Below, in pieces: positions 34,056 to 44,011 of a stretch of 64,000 nucleotides of DNA. The notes beneath the pieces were generated by a model. The model made no database searches and was not told the DNA's origin. It saw only the letters and a list, made by a program, of their open reading frames with translations. Source of the DNA: Flavobacteriales bacterium (lineage in GTDB: Bacteria; Bacteroidota; Bacteroidia; Flavobacteriales; Weeksellaceae); the NCBI GenBank assembly GCA_020635515.1, contig JACJZS010000003.1, forward strand, positions 62,001 through 126,000. Direction: 5' to 3'. Each line of letters opens with the position of its first letter. Position 1 is the first letter of the stretch. The position numbers and the translations under genes were made by a program.

Positions 34056-35261
34056 ATGAAAAAATTAGAACACAGAAACTTAGTTATAGGAATCCACGAT
34101 GCTTTACAAGAAGCATTATTTACAGATAAATATGCAGATAAAGTAATAGAACAAATCCTTAAAAAAAATAAAAAATGGGGAAGTAAAGACCGTGCTTTTG
34201 TTGCTGAAACTTTTTATGAAATTATTCGATGGAAAAAAAGAATCGAATTCTATAGCGGAAAAGAATTAAATCCAACAAATTTATACAATATAATTGCTAC
34301 CTACTTTCTTTATAAAAAAATAGATTTCCCAATATGGGAAGAATTTAAAGGTTTTTATCATAGAAAAGTAAAAGAACGTTTTAAACTTAATTTTCCTTCT
34401 AAATCAATAGAACACTCTATTCCTAAATGGATGGAAAAGTTGCTTATAGAAGAATTAGGAGAAAATTCTTGGGAAAAAGAAATCATAGAACTCAACAAAC
34501 CAGCAAAACAAGTACTTAGAACAAACACCTTAAAAATCACAAAAGACGAATTAATAAAAGAACTAGAAGCTGAAAACATTCAAGTACAGCAAATAGATGG
34601 ATATGATGATGCTTTGGAACTTATAGAGAGAAAGAATGTTTTTATTAGCGAATCTTTTAAAAAGGGATATTTTGAGATGCAAGATGCTTCCTCTCAACTA
34701 GTAGCAAATTTTATGGAACTCGATGAGAAAATGCGAGTAGTAGATGCTTGTGCTGGAGCAGGAGGAAAATCTCTACACATGGCATCGCTAATGAAAAATA
34801 AAGGTCAAATTATAGCTATGGATATTCATGCTTGGAAGCTAAAAGAATTAAAATTAAGAGCTAGAAGAGCTGGTGTTCACAATATTCAAACTAAAATAAT
34901 TTCTGATACCAAAGCAATAAAGCGACTCGAAAACTCTGCTGATAGATTATTGCTCGATGCTCCTTGTAGTGGAATGGGAGTTTTAAGGAGAAATCCTGAC
35001 TCCAAATGGAAATTAAATCCTGAGTTTATAGAAAGAATGATTAAAACTCAAGAAGAAATTTTGCAATCCTATTCCAAAATCGTAAAATCTGGAGGGAAAT
35101 TAATTTATGCTACTTGTTCTATACTTCCTTCGGAAAATAGAAAACAAATAGACTCATTTTTAGAAAAAAATTCTAACTTTATTTTTGAAGATGACCAAAT
35201 AATACTACCAAGTGCTACCAATTACGACGGATTCTATATGGCTCGAATGAGGAAAAAGTAG
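34056..35261 (+). CDS. RsmB/NOP2-family rRNA (cytosine-C5) methyltransferase
   Basis: 401 residues. N-terminal NusB-like region is reduced; the SAM-dependent domain has VVDACAGAGGKSLHMASLMK (motif I), LLDAPCSGMGVLRRNPDSKW with the conserved Cys, and LIYATCSILPSENRKQI with the catalytic Cys. These two Cys motifs define the Nop2/Sun m5C family. Likely modifies 16S rRNA; the exact site is not known from sequence. It has its own short leader containing a hairpin. Confidence 0.93.
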   Translation: MKKLEHRNLVIGIHDALQEALFTDKYADKVIEQILKKNKKWGSKDRAFVAETFYEIIRWKKRIEFYSGKELNPTNLYNIIATYFLYKKIDFPIWEEFKGFYHRKVKERFKLNFPSKSIEHSIPKWMEKLLIEELGENSWEKEIIELNKPAKQVLRTNTLKITKDELIKELEAENIQVQQIDGYDDALELIERKNVFISESFKKGYFEMQDASSQLVANFMELDEKMRVVDACAGAGGKSLHMASLMKNKGQIIAMDIHAWKLKELKLRARRAGVHNIQTKIISDTKAIKRLENSADRLLLDAPCSGMGVLRRNPDSKWKLNPEFIERMIKTQEEILQSYSKIVKSGGKLIYATCSILPSENRKQIDSFLEKNSNFIFEDDQIILPSATNYDGFYMARMRKK

Positions 35262-35297
35262 CTAAAAAAAGGTTTTATAAAAGGTTTTTTTAAATGT

Positions 35298-35328
35298 TTT
35301 GCTAATTCAAAAATATGTTGTACATTTG
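35298..35328 (+). promoter_or_regulatory. Promoter of initiator tRNA gene
   Basis: TTTG at 35298-35301, 19 bp spacer, TACATTTG at 35321-35328; the tRNA begins 12 bp on. Confidence 0.75.
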
Positions 35329-35339
35329 CAACACAATAT

Positions 35340-35412
<73 letters not shown>

Positions 35413-35418
35413 CTAAGT

Positions 35419-35449
35419 AAGAGAATCAAGAAATTGGTTCTCTTTTTTT
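35419..35449 (+). terminator. Terminator of tRNA-fMet
   Basis: aagagaa (35419-35425) pairs with ttctctt (35438-35444), followed by a T-run. Confidence 0.8.
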
Positions 35450-35611
35450 ATGCAGTAAATCAAGTAGTTACATTTTTATACAAAAATCCATTCTTCTATT
35501 TTATAGTGATTTTCGCTAAAAAAAGGCATACAATTAGGTAACACTTCTATTCTTTGATGCTTATGTGTCCTAAAAAAAGAAACTTATTTTATGTGATTTC
35601 TTTTTGGAAAT

Positions 35612-36253
35612 TCATTCTTGTTCTGCTTTTCCATTAAGCATAATATCCTTAAACTCCTGTAAAATCATTGCAGTTGCTCCCCAAATTAAATTCTCTTTTA
35701 TGATATAACACGGCACAAGTTTATTGTAATTTTTTAAATCTACACGTTTTTGTATAATTTGTGCAGAAATTAACTCTGAAACAGAAACGGAAAAAACTTT
35801 CTCCACTTCTTTTTTATCGATAATAAAATCTACTTTATTATCTACTTTAGCAACATAAGGAAATATTAAATAATTACTAACTTCAACATACATTTCACTC
35901 AAACTTCCTATGATAATTGAATCTTTCTTTGGAATACCTATTTCTTCAAAAGTTTCTCTTTTTGCTGTTTCTTGAGTTGTAACATCAAAAGACTCATACT
36001 TTCCGCCAGGTAAAGCAACTTGACCAGAATGCACACCATCGTAACTAGATCTTTGAATTAATGGAAAATATACGATATCATTTTCCTCATACAGAAGGAT
36101 TAAAACACTTGCAATTTTAGGATTTCGTTCCCTAATTTTAGTTTTACTTAAATATTCTCTACCAAAAGGAATAATTTTTTTGTGAGAATTCCATTTAGGT
36201 AAATTCTCTTCTGTTGTTTGATTAAATATCCTTTCTAGCTGAGCTAAATTCAT
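35612..36253 (-). CDS. CoA pyrophosphatase-type Nudix hydrolase
   Basis: 213 residues. The Nudix box GGKYESFDVTTQETAKRETF then EEIGI fits GX5EX7REUXEEXGU, and the preceding LIQRSSYDGVHSGQVALPGG is the UPF0035 signature that marks CoA-diphosphatases (NudL/YeaB). It would cleave CoA or related nucleotides. Ends 3 bp from the DUF389 gene upstream on the same strand, so probably co-transcribed. Confidence 0.88.
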   Translation of the reverse strand: MNLAQLERIFNQTTEENLPKWNSHKKIIPFGREYLSKTKIRERNPKIASVLILLYEENDIVYFPLIQRSSYDGVHSGQVALPGGKYESFDVTTQETAKRETFEEIGIPKKDSIIIGSLSEMYVEVSNYLIFPYVAKVDNKVDFIIDKKEVEKVFSVSVSELISAQIIQKRVDLKNYNKLVPCYIIKENLIWGATAMILQEFKDIMLNGKAEQE

Positions 36254-36256
36254 CAG

Positions 36257-37576
36257 TTAGTCTTTGTAGTAAAGTAATACTTCGTTGTAATGCAAACGTT
36301 GCTTCATCCAATCAACAAGTTTTTTTTCGTCTATTGAATCTTTCTGCTCTTCTTTAGTCGTAATTTCTCGTTTTTTTACCACTAACACTGGTATTATTTT
36401 TGTACTATCGGTATCTTGATAAAAACTATGAAATGCCAGTGAAACATTTTCTACATTAGGAAAAACAGCTCCTACTTCCTTAATTAACTGTGTGTTATCA
36501 AACTTATATATTTCTAGCTCACTCTTTAGCTTGTTAATTATAACTTCCTTATCATCTTTTATTTTGTAGAATTTTAGTTCATTTAAGATATCATCTTTCA
36601 GATTAAATGTATCTTGTTTTATCATCAATAAACTATTGTTTAGAGAATATTCTTTCAATTTTTGATTAAAAGATTTAAGTTTATCCTTAGAAAACTTTTC
36701 GTTTAAAAATGCCAATTTGATTTCTTTTGGATTAGAATTAAAATTAATATTCTTATAGATAAGTGTATGTCCATTATTGGTAAATTCTTTTTCTATAAAT
36801 GAATTCACTTTCAAATAATAACTCTTCTCTTGAAACAACTGATACGCAAAATAAATACTCGGAATTATCATTACAAAAATTAGGAGATAAATGTAATTTT
36901 TAATTTTAGCTTCATCTTTCTGTGCAATTATTTTTGCTATCGGATATTTTAAATATTTTACAATAATGAACGTTGCTATACATATAAAAACACAGTTGAT
37001 GGTATATAAATACATAGAACCTGCCAAAAACACATAATTACCAATAGCTAGTGCGTATCCCGCCGTACAAAGCGGAGGCATTAGTGCAGTTGCAATCGCA
37101 ACTCCTGGAATTGGATTTCCTTTTTCTACTCGCGTTACTGCTATCACTCCTACCAAACCACCAAAAAAAGCAATTAAAACATCATAAATATTAGGAGAAG
37201 TTCTAGACAAAATTTCGGATTGTGCTTCCTTAAACGGACTCATATAAAAGTACAATGCAGATACCAGCAATCCTACCAAAGTGGCAATTATTAAGTTTTT
37301 TAATGATTTTTTTAGTAACTCAAAATCATACGTACCTAAGGCAAAACCTGCACCAACAATTGGTCCCATTAGTGGAGAAATAAGCATGGCTCCAATTACA
37401 ACTGCCGTAGAATTCACATTCAATCCAATCGATGCAATAGCAATAGCACAAGCAAGAATCCATAAATTAGAACCTCTAAATGAAGTATTGCTTCTTACGT
37501 TTTCGAGTACCTTATTTTTTTCTTCCTCTCCCGAATGTAAATCTATAAACTCAAAAACTTTCTTAATTATTCCCAT
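36257..37576 (-). CDS. DUF389 family membrane protein
   Basis: 439 residues. Several membrane helices between about 30 and 230 hold the DUF389 signature (GSNLWILACAIAIASIGLNV, VIGAMLISPLMGPIVGAGFA, then ATALMPPLCTAGYALAIGN), followed by a 200-residue soluble C-terminal part. Function unknown; often suggested as a transporter or stress protein but without proof. Lies between the Nudix gene (3 bp) and a secreted protein gene (4 bp). Confidence 0.87.
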   Translation of the reverse strand: MGIIKKVFEFIDLHSGEEEKNKVLENVRSNTSFRGSNLWILACAIAIASIGLNVNSTAVVIGAMLISPLMGPIVGAGFALGTYDFELLKKSLKNLIIATLVGLLVSALYFYMSPFKEAQSEILSRTSPNIYDVLIAFFGGLVGVIAVTRVEKGNPIPGVAIATALMPPLCTAGYALAIGNYVFLAGSMYLYTINCVFICIATFIIVKYLKYPIAKIIAQKDEAKIKNYIYLLIFVMIIPSIYFAYQLFQEKSYYLKVNSFIEKEFTNNGHTLIYKNINFNSNPKEIKLAFLNEKFSKDKLKSFNQKLKEYSLNNSLLMIKQDTFNLKDDILNELKFYKIKDDKEVIINKLKSELEIYKFDNTQLIKEVGAVFPNVENVSLAFHSFYQDTDSTKIIPVLVVKKREITTKEEQKDSIDEKKLVDWMKQRLHYNEVLLYYKD

Positions 37577-37580
37577 TCAT

Positions 37581-38474
37581 TTATAACTTTAAACGATACA
37601 TTATTTGCGGAGTTTCTATAAATCCTACTTTTATATGTTCTCCCGATATATACAAATTTTCACTATTACCAGTAATTCCCTCTATCTGACCAATTGCTGG
37701 AGAAAATCCCAAGTATGTTTTTTTATATTTTGATTCAAAAAATAAATCCGAATCTTTACTTTTCTGAAACTGATATAAGTTTACTATTCCTTTTTTTTCA
37801 TATCCTACCAAATACAGAATATCATCTATAATTTCCGCTCCTGTTACCAACATATCCACATCAAAACTTTCTATTGGTTTTAATTTTTGTTTTTTATTAT
37901 CATTAATATCTAATGTATAATGGTGTGTTTCATTAGATGTCCATTCTTTAGTAAAAAGATGCAGTTGATTATTGTAAAAAACGATTGCTTCGCAATCAAA
38001 ATCAGTTATGTGTTTAGAGTTTGGAAATTCTTTTTGATTTTTATATTTAAAGCGTACTTCTCTTATTTCTACCTCCTTTTTCCCACTATTATTTTTAATC
38101 GAATCTAAATCAAAAAAATAAACCTTTAAATCTTTTCTATTTCCGTAATTATTTCCTGTATCTGCTATATAAATTGATTTTCCGTCGGTAGCTATATCTT
38201 CCCAATCTTTATTTTTAGCGTTCTTTAGATGTATTTCTTCTAACGAGTTTCCCAATGTGTCCAAAACATAAACAACTGCTTTTCCTCCACTATCGTTAAA
38301 GGTATAAATTTTTGAATTTACTAGTTGCAATCCTGAATTTTCCACCAAGTCATCGCTTAATTCAACTTTTTCCGAAACATCAAATAAATCCAATGAATCT
38401 CTATTTATCTTAAATTCCTGACTGTAAAGTTGAATTCCCAAACTCAAAATTAAAACCGTATAAATTATTTTCAT
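37581..38474 (-). CDS. Secreted protein of unknown function, beta-propeller-like
   Basis: 297 residues with a signal peptide (IIYTVLILSLGIQLYSQ). The mature part has repeated beta-type segments (VYVLDTLGNSLEEIHLKN, DWEDIATDGKSIYIADTGNN, DFDCEAIVFYNNQLHLFTKE), the pattern of SdiA-regulated or phytase-esterase-like propellers. No catalytic residues can be named. Fits an operon with DUF389. Confidence 0.65.
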   Translation of the reverse strand: MKIIYTVLILSLGIQLYSQEFKINRDSLDLFDVSEKVELSDDLVENSGLQLVNSKIYTFNDSGGKAVVYVLDTLGNSLEEIHLKNAKNKDWEDIATDGKSIYIADTGNNYGNRKDLKVYFFDLDSIKNNSGKKEVEIREVRFKYKNQKEFPNSKHITDFDCEAIVFYNNQLHLFTKEWTSNETHHYTLDINDNKKQKLKPIESFDVDMLVTGAEIIDDILYLVGYEKKGIVNLYQFQKSKDSDLFFESKYKKTYLGFSPAIGQIEGITGNSENLYISGEHIKVGFIETPQIMYRLKL

Positions 38475-38478
38475 ATAG

Positions 38479-39528
38479 TTATTCTTTGTTTGCTAATTGT
38501 CCGCAAGCTGCGTCTATATCTTCTCCTCTACTTCTTCTTACTTTTACTACAATTCCGTTTCTTTCCAATTGATTGATGTAATTATCAATAACATTTCTAC
38601 TTGCTTGTCTAAAAGTACTATCTCCTATATCGTTGTACTGAATTAAATTTACTTTACTCGGAACTTTTTTACAATACCGAACCAGTGCAGAAATATCTTC
38701 TTGAGAATCATTAATTCCTTTCCAAACTACATACTCAAAAGTAATTCTACTTTTTGTTTTTTGATACCAATAATTAAGTGAATCAAGTATTTCTTCAAGT
38801 GAGAATTTCACAGAAAAAGGCATTATTTTATTACGCTTGTGCTCGATTGCAGAATGTAAGGATAGTGCTAATTTTACTTTTAAATTTTCATCTGCAAGTT
38901 TTTGTATCATTTTGGGAATTCCAGAAGTGGAAACCGTAATTCTTTTTGGCGACATTCCCAATCCTTTTTCTGAAGTAATTTTCTGAATGGAATCAATCAG
39001 CGAACTGTAATTTAATAGCGGTTCTCCCATTCCCATAAACACAATATTAGAAAGTGGACGTTCTAGGTATTCACGACTTTGACTATCAATTAAAGCTACT
39101 TGATCAACAATTTCTGCCGAAGTTAAATTCCTCATTCTTTCCAGCTTTGCCGTTGCACAGAATTCACAATCCAAGCTACAACCCACTTGCGAAGAAACAC
39201 AAGCTGTTGTTCGTTTTTCGGTAGGAATCATCACACTTTCTACTACATTTCCGTCGTGAAGCTTTACTGCATTTTTGATGGTTCCATCATTACTTTTTTG
39301 CATTTTATGCACCTGTGCAGGAAGAATTTCAAAATCTTGTTCCAACTTGGCTCTAAGGTTTTTAGAAAGTGAGGTCATCTCTGAAAGCGAATGAGAATTT
39401 TTGTTCCATAACCATTCGTATACTTGTTTTGCACGAAATTTCTGCTCTCCTATTGAGGTAAAATAATCTTGCAATTGTTCTAAACTAAGCTTTCGTATGT
39501 CTTTCTTTGTGTCCTTATTCATAAACAT
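38479..39528 (-). CDS. rlmN: 23S rRNA/tRNA adenine-C2 methyltransferase RlmN
   Basis: 349 residues. Radical-SAM motif C-x3-C-x2-C in CSLDCEFC, methyl-carrier Cys in VESVMIPTEKRTTACVSSQV region and the C-terminal RRSRGEDIDAACGQLA, all RlmN hallmarks. Methylates A2503 of 23S rRNA and A37 of some tRNAs. Two in-frame ATGs (39528 and 39522) are possible starts. It ends 4 bp before the secreted-protein gene. Confidence 0.96.
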   Translation of the reverse strand: MFMNKDTKKDIRKLSLEQLQDYFTSIGEQKFRAKQVYEWLWNKNSHSLSEMTSLSKNLRAKLEQDFEILPAQVHKMQKSNDGTIKNAVKLHDGNVVESVMIPTEKRTTACVSSQVGCSLDCEFCATAKLERMRNLTSAEIVDQVALIDSQSREYLERPLSNIVFMGMGEPLLNYSSLIDSIQKITSEKGLGMSPKRITVSTSGIPKMIQKLADENLKVKLALSLHSAIEHKRNKIMPFSVKFSLEEILDSLNYWYQKTKSRITFEYVVWKGINDSQEDISALVRYCKKVPSKVNLIQYNDIGDSTFRQASRNVIDNYINQLERNGIVVKVRRSRGEDIDAACGQLANKE

Positions 39529-39623
39529 ACAAAACTATAAAAATAAATAGTATAGATGTAGAAAAATATAGTTGTAAATATCAATTAAAACTTTACAAAA
39601 TAATTTCTGTTGCTAACATCCCT

Positions 39624-40634
39624 TTAATCCTTTAGCTTAAAAACTACTCTTCTGTTCATTTGATGTTCGTTCTCAGTACATTCTCCCAATAAACATTTTG
39701 ATAGCATAGGTTCTGAAAAACCTTTATTTACGGGAATAAGATTTTCTGCGTTGACCCCTTTTTCTTTCAAGTATTTGATAACTTCTTCTGCTCGTTTCAT
39801 TCCTAATTCTTCTTTTTCTATACCGTCGGTATTCCCTTCTACAATAATTGTATTATTAGGAAAAAACTCTTTTACAATCTTAGAGGCGTTATCTAATACT
39901 CGAATAGAATTATCATTAGGAAGAATAGAATTTCTACCAAATGTAACCTGCTGAATTCTCCCTGTAACAGCTACTTTAGGAATAGGTTCTCCTATTCTTG
40001 TGCTACACGATTTGGGTTCTATTTTAATGTATTTAAGTGTTATTGGCTTATGTAAATCTTTTTTTAGGTATGGAAATTGTCGATTCCCGTGTTCTCCACC
40101 ATAAACATAAAAATTACAATGATTTACAAGTTGTTTTTCTTGAATATCTACTGTAAATTTTCCATTAGCATCTGTACTAACTGTGGTAATGTTATTTACA
40201 TTGATTTTTGCGTGTGCAATTGGCTTATCGTCATAATCTAAAAGTGTTCCTTGAATTTTGAGTAATGCGTTTTCTGGATTGGAATTTTGAGTTAACGTAT
40301 CTTTTTCTTTTTGATAATCAGAAACCTCTTGTGCGGTAAGTTCAGATGCAGAATTAAGTAACATCATTCCCGAAAGAATAGATGCTACTCGTTTGGTCAT
40401 TTTAAATCTTGAATTCTGTTGTAATGGACGACTTAACTGTTCTTGAGAAAACATTCCGCATACTTTTTGTGGAGCAGAATCCATTACATCTATAATTTCT
40501 TGATCTTTAAAATCAGAAAAATCAATTACTTTTTTAGAACACAAATCACATAAAACTCCTCCGTCTTTTTTTTTGGATTTATCTAAATCTGCTTGACAAG
40601 GAAAAGGTATATTTATGAGCTTTAGTTCTTTCAT
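39624..40634 (-). CDS. OmpA-like C-terminal domain protein with N-terminal cysteine cluster
   Basis: 336 residues in four parts. Residues 1-65 have a small Cys-rich module (Cys13, CDLCSKKVIDFSDF with Cys29 and Cys32, then KVCGMF), which looks metal-binding. A hydrophobic stretch at about 82-100 (RVASILSGMMLLNSASELTA) follows. Residues about 125-200 are a carboxypeptidase-regulatory-like beta domain (IQGTLLDYDDKPIAHAKINV). The C-terminus is OmpA-like peptidoglycan-binding (IIVEGNTDGIEKEELGMKRA, NRRVVF). The arrangement would put the Cys module inside the cell if the hydrophobic stretch spans the membrane. Ten bp after the nfu gene. Confidence 0.75.
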   Translation of the reverse strand: MKELKLINIPFPCQADLDKSKKKDGGVLCDLCSKKVIDFSDFKDQEIIDVMDSAPQKVCGMFSQEQLSRPLQQNSRFKMTKRVASILSGMMLLNSASELTAQEVSDYQKEKDTLTQNSNPENALLKIQGTLLDYDDKPIAHAKINVNNITTVSTDANGKFTVDIQEKQLVNHCNFYVYGGEHGNRQFPYLKKDLHKPITLKYIKIEPKSCSTRIGEPIPKVAVTGRIQQVTFGRNSILPNDNSIRVLDNASKIVKEFFPNNTIIVEGNTDGIEKEELGMKRAEEVIKYLKEKGVNAENLIPVNKGFSEPMLSKCLLGECTENEHQMNRRVVFKLKD

Positions 40635-40644
40635 AGAATTTAAT

Positions 40645-40875
40645 TTATACGTTTATTACTTCCTTAATTTCTGGAACGTATTTTTTTATAGTAGTTTCTA
40701 CTCCAAGTTTCATGGTAGAAGTATTTATGGAACAGTTGGTACACGAACCATGAAGCTCTACTTTTACCACATTATCCTCTACCGATACCAAAGAAATATC
40801 TCCTCCGTCGGATTGCAAAAACGGACGAATTTCCTCTAACGCGTCATTTACTTTTTCTTCTATTGTTTTACTCAT
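40645..40875 (-). CDS. NifU C-terminal-domain Fe-S scaffold protein
   Basis: 76 residues, the Nfu domain alone, with the CxxC cluster ligands in GSCTNCSINTSTMKLGVET. Carries and delivers Fe-S clusters, here with the co-transcribed Mrp-type ATPase 6 bp upstream. In this region Fe-S demand is high (NasA, NirB and others), but the pairing is common in the phylum. Confidence 0.92.
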   Translation of the reverse strand: MSKTIEEKVNDALEEIRPFLQSDGGDISLVSVEDNVVKVELHGSCTNCSINTSTMKLGVETTIKKYVPEIKEVINV

Positions 40876-40881
40876 GGTTTA

Positions 40882-41973
40882 TTAATTAGTTGAGCAACCT
40901 GCCATTGTTGTTATTTTTACAGCTTCTGTTGGTGGTAAATTTTCATTTCGTTTTACAATTTGTTCCACCATATTTTGTGTAATTTTTGTGTAAATATCTT
41001 TTACCTTGGAATTTTCTTGTAAAACAGCAGGTCTTCCTACATCTGAAGCTTCACGAATTCCTTGAATAATTGGAATTTCTCCCAAAAACGGAACTTCTAA
41101 CTTTTCTGCCATATTTTTTGCTCCTTCTTTTCCAAAAAGATAATATTTATTTTCAGGAAGTTCTTCTGGTGTGAAATACGCCATATTTTCTACTATTCCC
41201 AAAACAGGTACGTTTATAGATTCCATTTGGAACATATTTACACCTTTTTTCACATCGGCAAGAGCAATGTTTTGTGGAGTACTTACCACAACTGCTCCTG
41301 TAACAGGAAGTTCCTGAACAATAGAAAGATGTATATCTCCTGTTCCTGGAGGTAAATCCAAAATTAGAAAATCCAATTCTCCCCAGTGTGCATCACGTAT
41401 CATTTGGTTTAATGCTTTGGTTGCCATAGGACCTCTCCAAACCACAGCCTGAGAAGTTCCTGCAAAGAATCCAATTGATAAAAGTTTAATTCCATAACTT
41501 TCAATCGGTTTCATTTTATTTTTACCATCTACCTGTACAGATAAAGGTTTTTCGTTTTCTACATCAAACATGGTAGGAATCGAAGGTCCGTAAATATCGG
41601 TATCTAGAAGTCCTACCTTAAATCCCATAGAATGCAACGTAAGAGCAATGTTAGAAGAAACAGTAGATTTTCCTACACCACCTTTTCCCGATGAAATTGC
41701 TATAATGTTTTTAACTCCATTAATTGGTGTTCCTTTTATTTGTGGTTGCTCTGGAACTTCTACAAGAATGTTAAGTTTTAAGCTAATTTCATCTCCATAC
41801 TTTTGTTCAAAAGCCGACTTCATTGCAACTTCTAATTTTTTCTTTTCGTGCATTGCAGGAGAATGCGAAAGCATATCTATCATTACTGTAGAATCCATAA
41901 CTTGAACATTTCTAATCAAGTCGTCTACTTCTATTTCTTTTAAGAATTCTTGTATTTCTTTTTTTGAAATCAT
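40882..41973 (-). CDS. Mrp/ApbC-type Fe-S cluster carrier ATPase
   Basis: 363 residues. N-terminal DUF59/MIP18 domain (1-85), then a P-loop ATPase with deviant Walker A SSGKGGVGKSTVSSNIALTL, switch LLDTDIYGPSIPTMF and LILDLPPGTGDIHLSIVQ. The usual CxxC bridging pair is not seen near the C-terminus; Cys361 in MAGCSTN is there. Functions in Fe-S cluster transfer with the downstream Nfu protein. Confidence 0.92.
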   Translation of the reverse strand: MISKKEIQEFLKEIEVDDLIRNVQVMDSTVMIDMLSHSPAMHEKKKLEVAMKSAFEQKYGDEISLKLNILVEVPEQPQIKGTPINGVKNIIAISSGKGGVGKSTVSSNIALTLHSMGFKVGLLDTDIYGPSIPTMFDVENEKPLSVQVDGKNKMKPIESYGIKLLSIGFFAGTSQAVVWRGPMATKALNQMIRDAHWGELDFLILDLPPGTGDIHLSIVQELPVTGAVVVSTPQNIALADVKKGVNMFQMESINVPVLGIVENMAYFTPEELPENKYYLFGKEGAKNMAEKLEVPFLGEIPIIQGIREASDVGRPAVLQENSKVKDIYTKITQNMVEQIVKRNENLPPTEAVKITTMAGCSTN

Positions 41974-42019
41974 TTTTTTGATTTTTAGAATACAAAAATA
42001 CAGTTTTTTAAGCGATTTT

Positions 42020-43489
42020 TTATAATTCCTTTCTTAATCTTGCAACAGGTATATTTAATTGTTCTCTGTATTTTGCAACTGTTCTTCTTGCAATGTTATA
42101 TCCTTTTTCTTTTAGAATGGTGGTTAGTTTCTCATCTGTGAGTGGTTTTCGTTTATTTTCTTGCTCAACGACGTCTGTTAGTATTTTTTTTACTTCTCTA
42201 GTGGAAACTTCTTCTCCTTCATCATTAGTTAAACTTTCTGAAAATAAATCTTTAATTAAAATCGTTCCGTAAGGCGTACTTACATATTTGCTATTGGCAA
42301 CACGAGAAATCGTAGAAATATCCATTTGAATTCTATCCGCTATATCTTTCAGAATCATCGGTTTTAGGTTTTCTTCTTCTCCTGTAAGAAAATATTCTTT
42401 TTGGTATTCCATGATTGCATACATGGTATGATACAAGGTATTTTGTCTTTGTTTGATTGCATCTATAAACCACTTTGCAGAATCCAGTTTTTGTTTGACA
42501 AAGAATACTGCATCTTTTTGCTCTTTTGTTTTTTCATTTGCTTCCTTATAGGTTTCCAACATGTTTTGGTATGATTTAGAAACTTTTAATTCTGGAGCAT
42601 TCCTCCTATTTAGAGTTAATTCTAATTCTCCGTCTGTGATTTTAATGATGAAATCTGGAGTAATTTGTTGATTATTTTTGGTATTATCAGAAAATGCTTT
42701 TCCTGGTTTTGGATTTAATTTTTCGATTTCTTGAATTGCCAGTTTTAATTCTTCCTCTGTAATAGAAAACTTTGAAATTATTTTTTTGTAATGTTTTTTT
42801 ACAAACAAATCAAACGTTTCTTCAATTATGGTATATGCTAATTCTACCGAATAGTTTTGCACTTTTTCTCCTAATTGAATCAACAGACACTCTTGTAAAC
42901 TTCTTGCTCCTATTCCTGTAGGATCTAGTTTTTGAATGTAATTAACCAAAATTTCTTCTAAAACGCTTTCTTCGGTATAAATTCCAGTACCAAAAGCCAA
43001 ATCATCTACTATAGAAGATAATTCTCTTCTTAAATATCCACTTTCGTCTAAATTCCCGAGAATAAATTCAGCAATAATCATTTTTTCCTCATCTAATGCA
43101 TACGAATGCAATTGTTCTGAAAGGTATTCATGAAAGGTTTTGGATTGAGCATACGGAACGGAATATTCATCGTCGTCGTCGGAATAATTATTGCTTTGAG
43201 TTTTGTAGTGAGGAATTTCATCGTTAGACAAATATTCGTCAATATTTATATCGGAAGTATCTATGGTTTCGTAGTCTTCTGTTTCATTGGAATCAGAAGA
43301 AAAATCATAATCCTCTTGAGCTAATACATCTTCTTCATTTTTACCTTCTTCGAGTGCAGGATTTTCTTCGATTTCTTGTTGGATTCGTTGTTCAAAAGCA
43401 AGTGTAGGCAACTGCACCAACTTCATTAACTGAATTTGCTGTGGCGAAAGTTTTTGTAGTAATTTTTGACTTAGTTCTTGTTTAAACAT
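42020..43489 (-). CDS. rpoN: RNA polymerase sigma-54 factor
   Basis: 489 residues from ATG at 43489 (a TTG one codon earlier is ignored). Region I with LSPQQIQLMKLVQLPTLAFE, an acidic region II (about 50-110), core-binding region III, and the RpoN box ARRTVAKYRE near the C-terminus. The start codon overlaps the stop of the preceding lipoprotein gene (TGATG), suggesting coupling. The sigma-54 activator at 32161 would work with it. Confidence 0.96.
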   Translation of the reverse strand: MFKQELSQKLLQKLSPQQIQLMKLVQLPTLAFEQRIQQEIEENPALEEGKNEEDVLAQEDYDFSSDSNETEDYETIDTSDINIDEYLSNDEIPHYKTQSNNYSDDDDEYSVPYAQSKTFHEYLSEQLHSYALDEEKMIIAEFILGNLDESGYLRRELSSIVDDLAFGTGIYTEESVLEEILVNYIQKLDPTGIGARSLQECLLIQLGEKVQNYSVELAYTIIEETFDLFVKKHYKKIISKFSITEEELKLAIQEIEKLNPKPGKAFSDNTKNNQQITPDFIIKITDGELELTLNRRNAPELKVSKSYQNMLETYKEANEKTKEQKDAVFFVKQKLDSAKWFIDAIKQRQNTLYHTMYAIMEYQKEYFLTGEEENLKPMILKDIADRIQMDISTISRVANSKYVSTPYGTILIKDLFSESLTNDEGEEVSTREVKKILTDVVEQENKRKPLTDEKLTTILKEKGYNIARRTVAKYREQLNIPVARLRKEL

Positions 43490-44001
43490 CAATCCTCTAA
43501 ATTTAATTTTCTTTTAAAGTTTTCTATTTCTTTATACTCTTCTTCATTTTCCCATGCAGGAACGTATCCTGCATAATTAGAACAATTCTGTTTTTCCAAT
43601 ATAAAATACTTTTTTGCGTTATCTAACGAATCAAGAAAGTAAAAATTTCTTCCTAATATATTGTATAGTGTGCATTTTGATTCTTGATTTGAAGTTAAAT
43701 CTAATGATTTTTTAAGACTTTTTATTGCCAACTTATTTTTTTCTTTATCTCCATTTCTTGAAAATAAAAAAAACGAAGTGATGTACGCTTTGTCAGAAGT
43801 ATTTACATAGGTAAATAATTTCTTTTCAAAGTTTTTCTTTTTGTATTCTTTGTTGTACAATTCACTAAACTTGATTTCAGCTCCTTGATAATCAAAATCT
43901 ACCGTACTGTAAAGTTTTAACTCTTTATCTAATTCTTTATACAGTTTATTTGAACAGGAAAAAGAAATAAATAACACCAATAAGTAAACTATTTTTTTCA
44001 T
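43489..44001 (-). CDS. Small lipoprotein of unknown function
   Basis: 170 residues. Lipobox LFISFSCSNK gives acylation at Cys16. Helical mature part with two blocks that resemble tetratricopeptide spacing (KLAIKSLKKSLDLTSNQESK, NAKKYFILEKQNCSNYAGY). No family recognised. Lies between the RDD gene (10 bp) and rpoN (1-bp overlap). Confidence 0.7.
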   Translation of the reverse strand: MKKIVYLLVLFISFSCSNKLYKELDKELKLYSTVDFDYQGAEIKFSELYNKEYKKKNFEKKLFTYVNTSDKAYITSFFLFSRNGDKEKNKLAIKSLKKSLDLTSNQESKCTLYNILGRNFYFLDSLDNAKKYFILEKQNCSNYAGYVPAWENEEEYKEIENFKRKLNLED

Positions 44002-44011
44002 GATTAATAAT

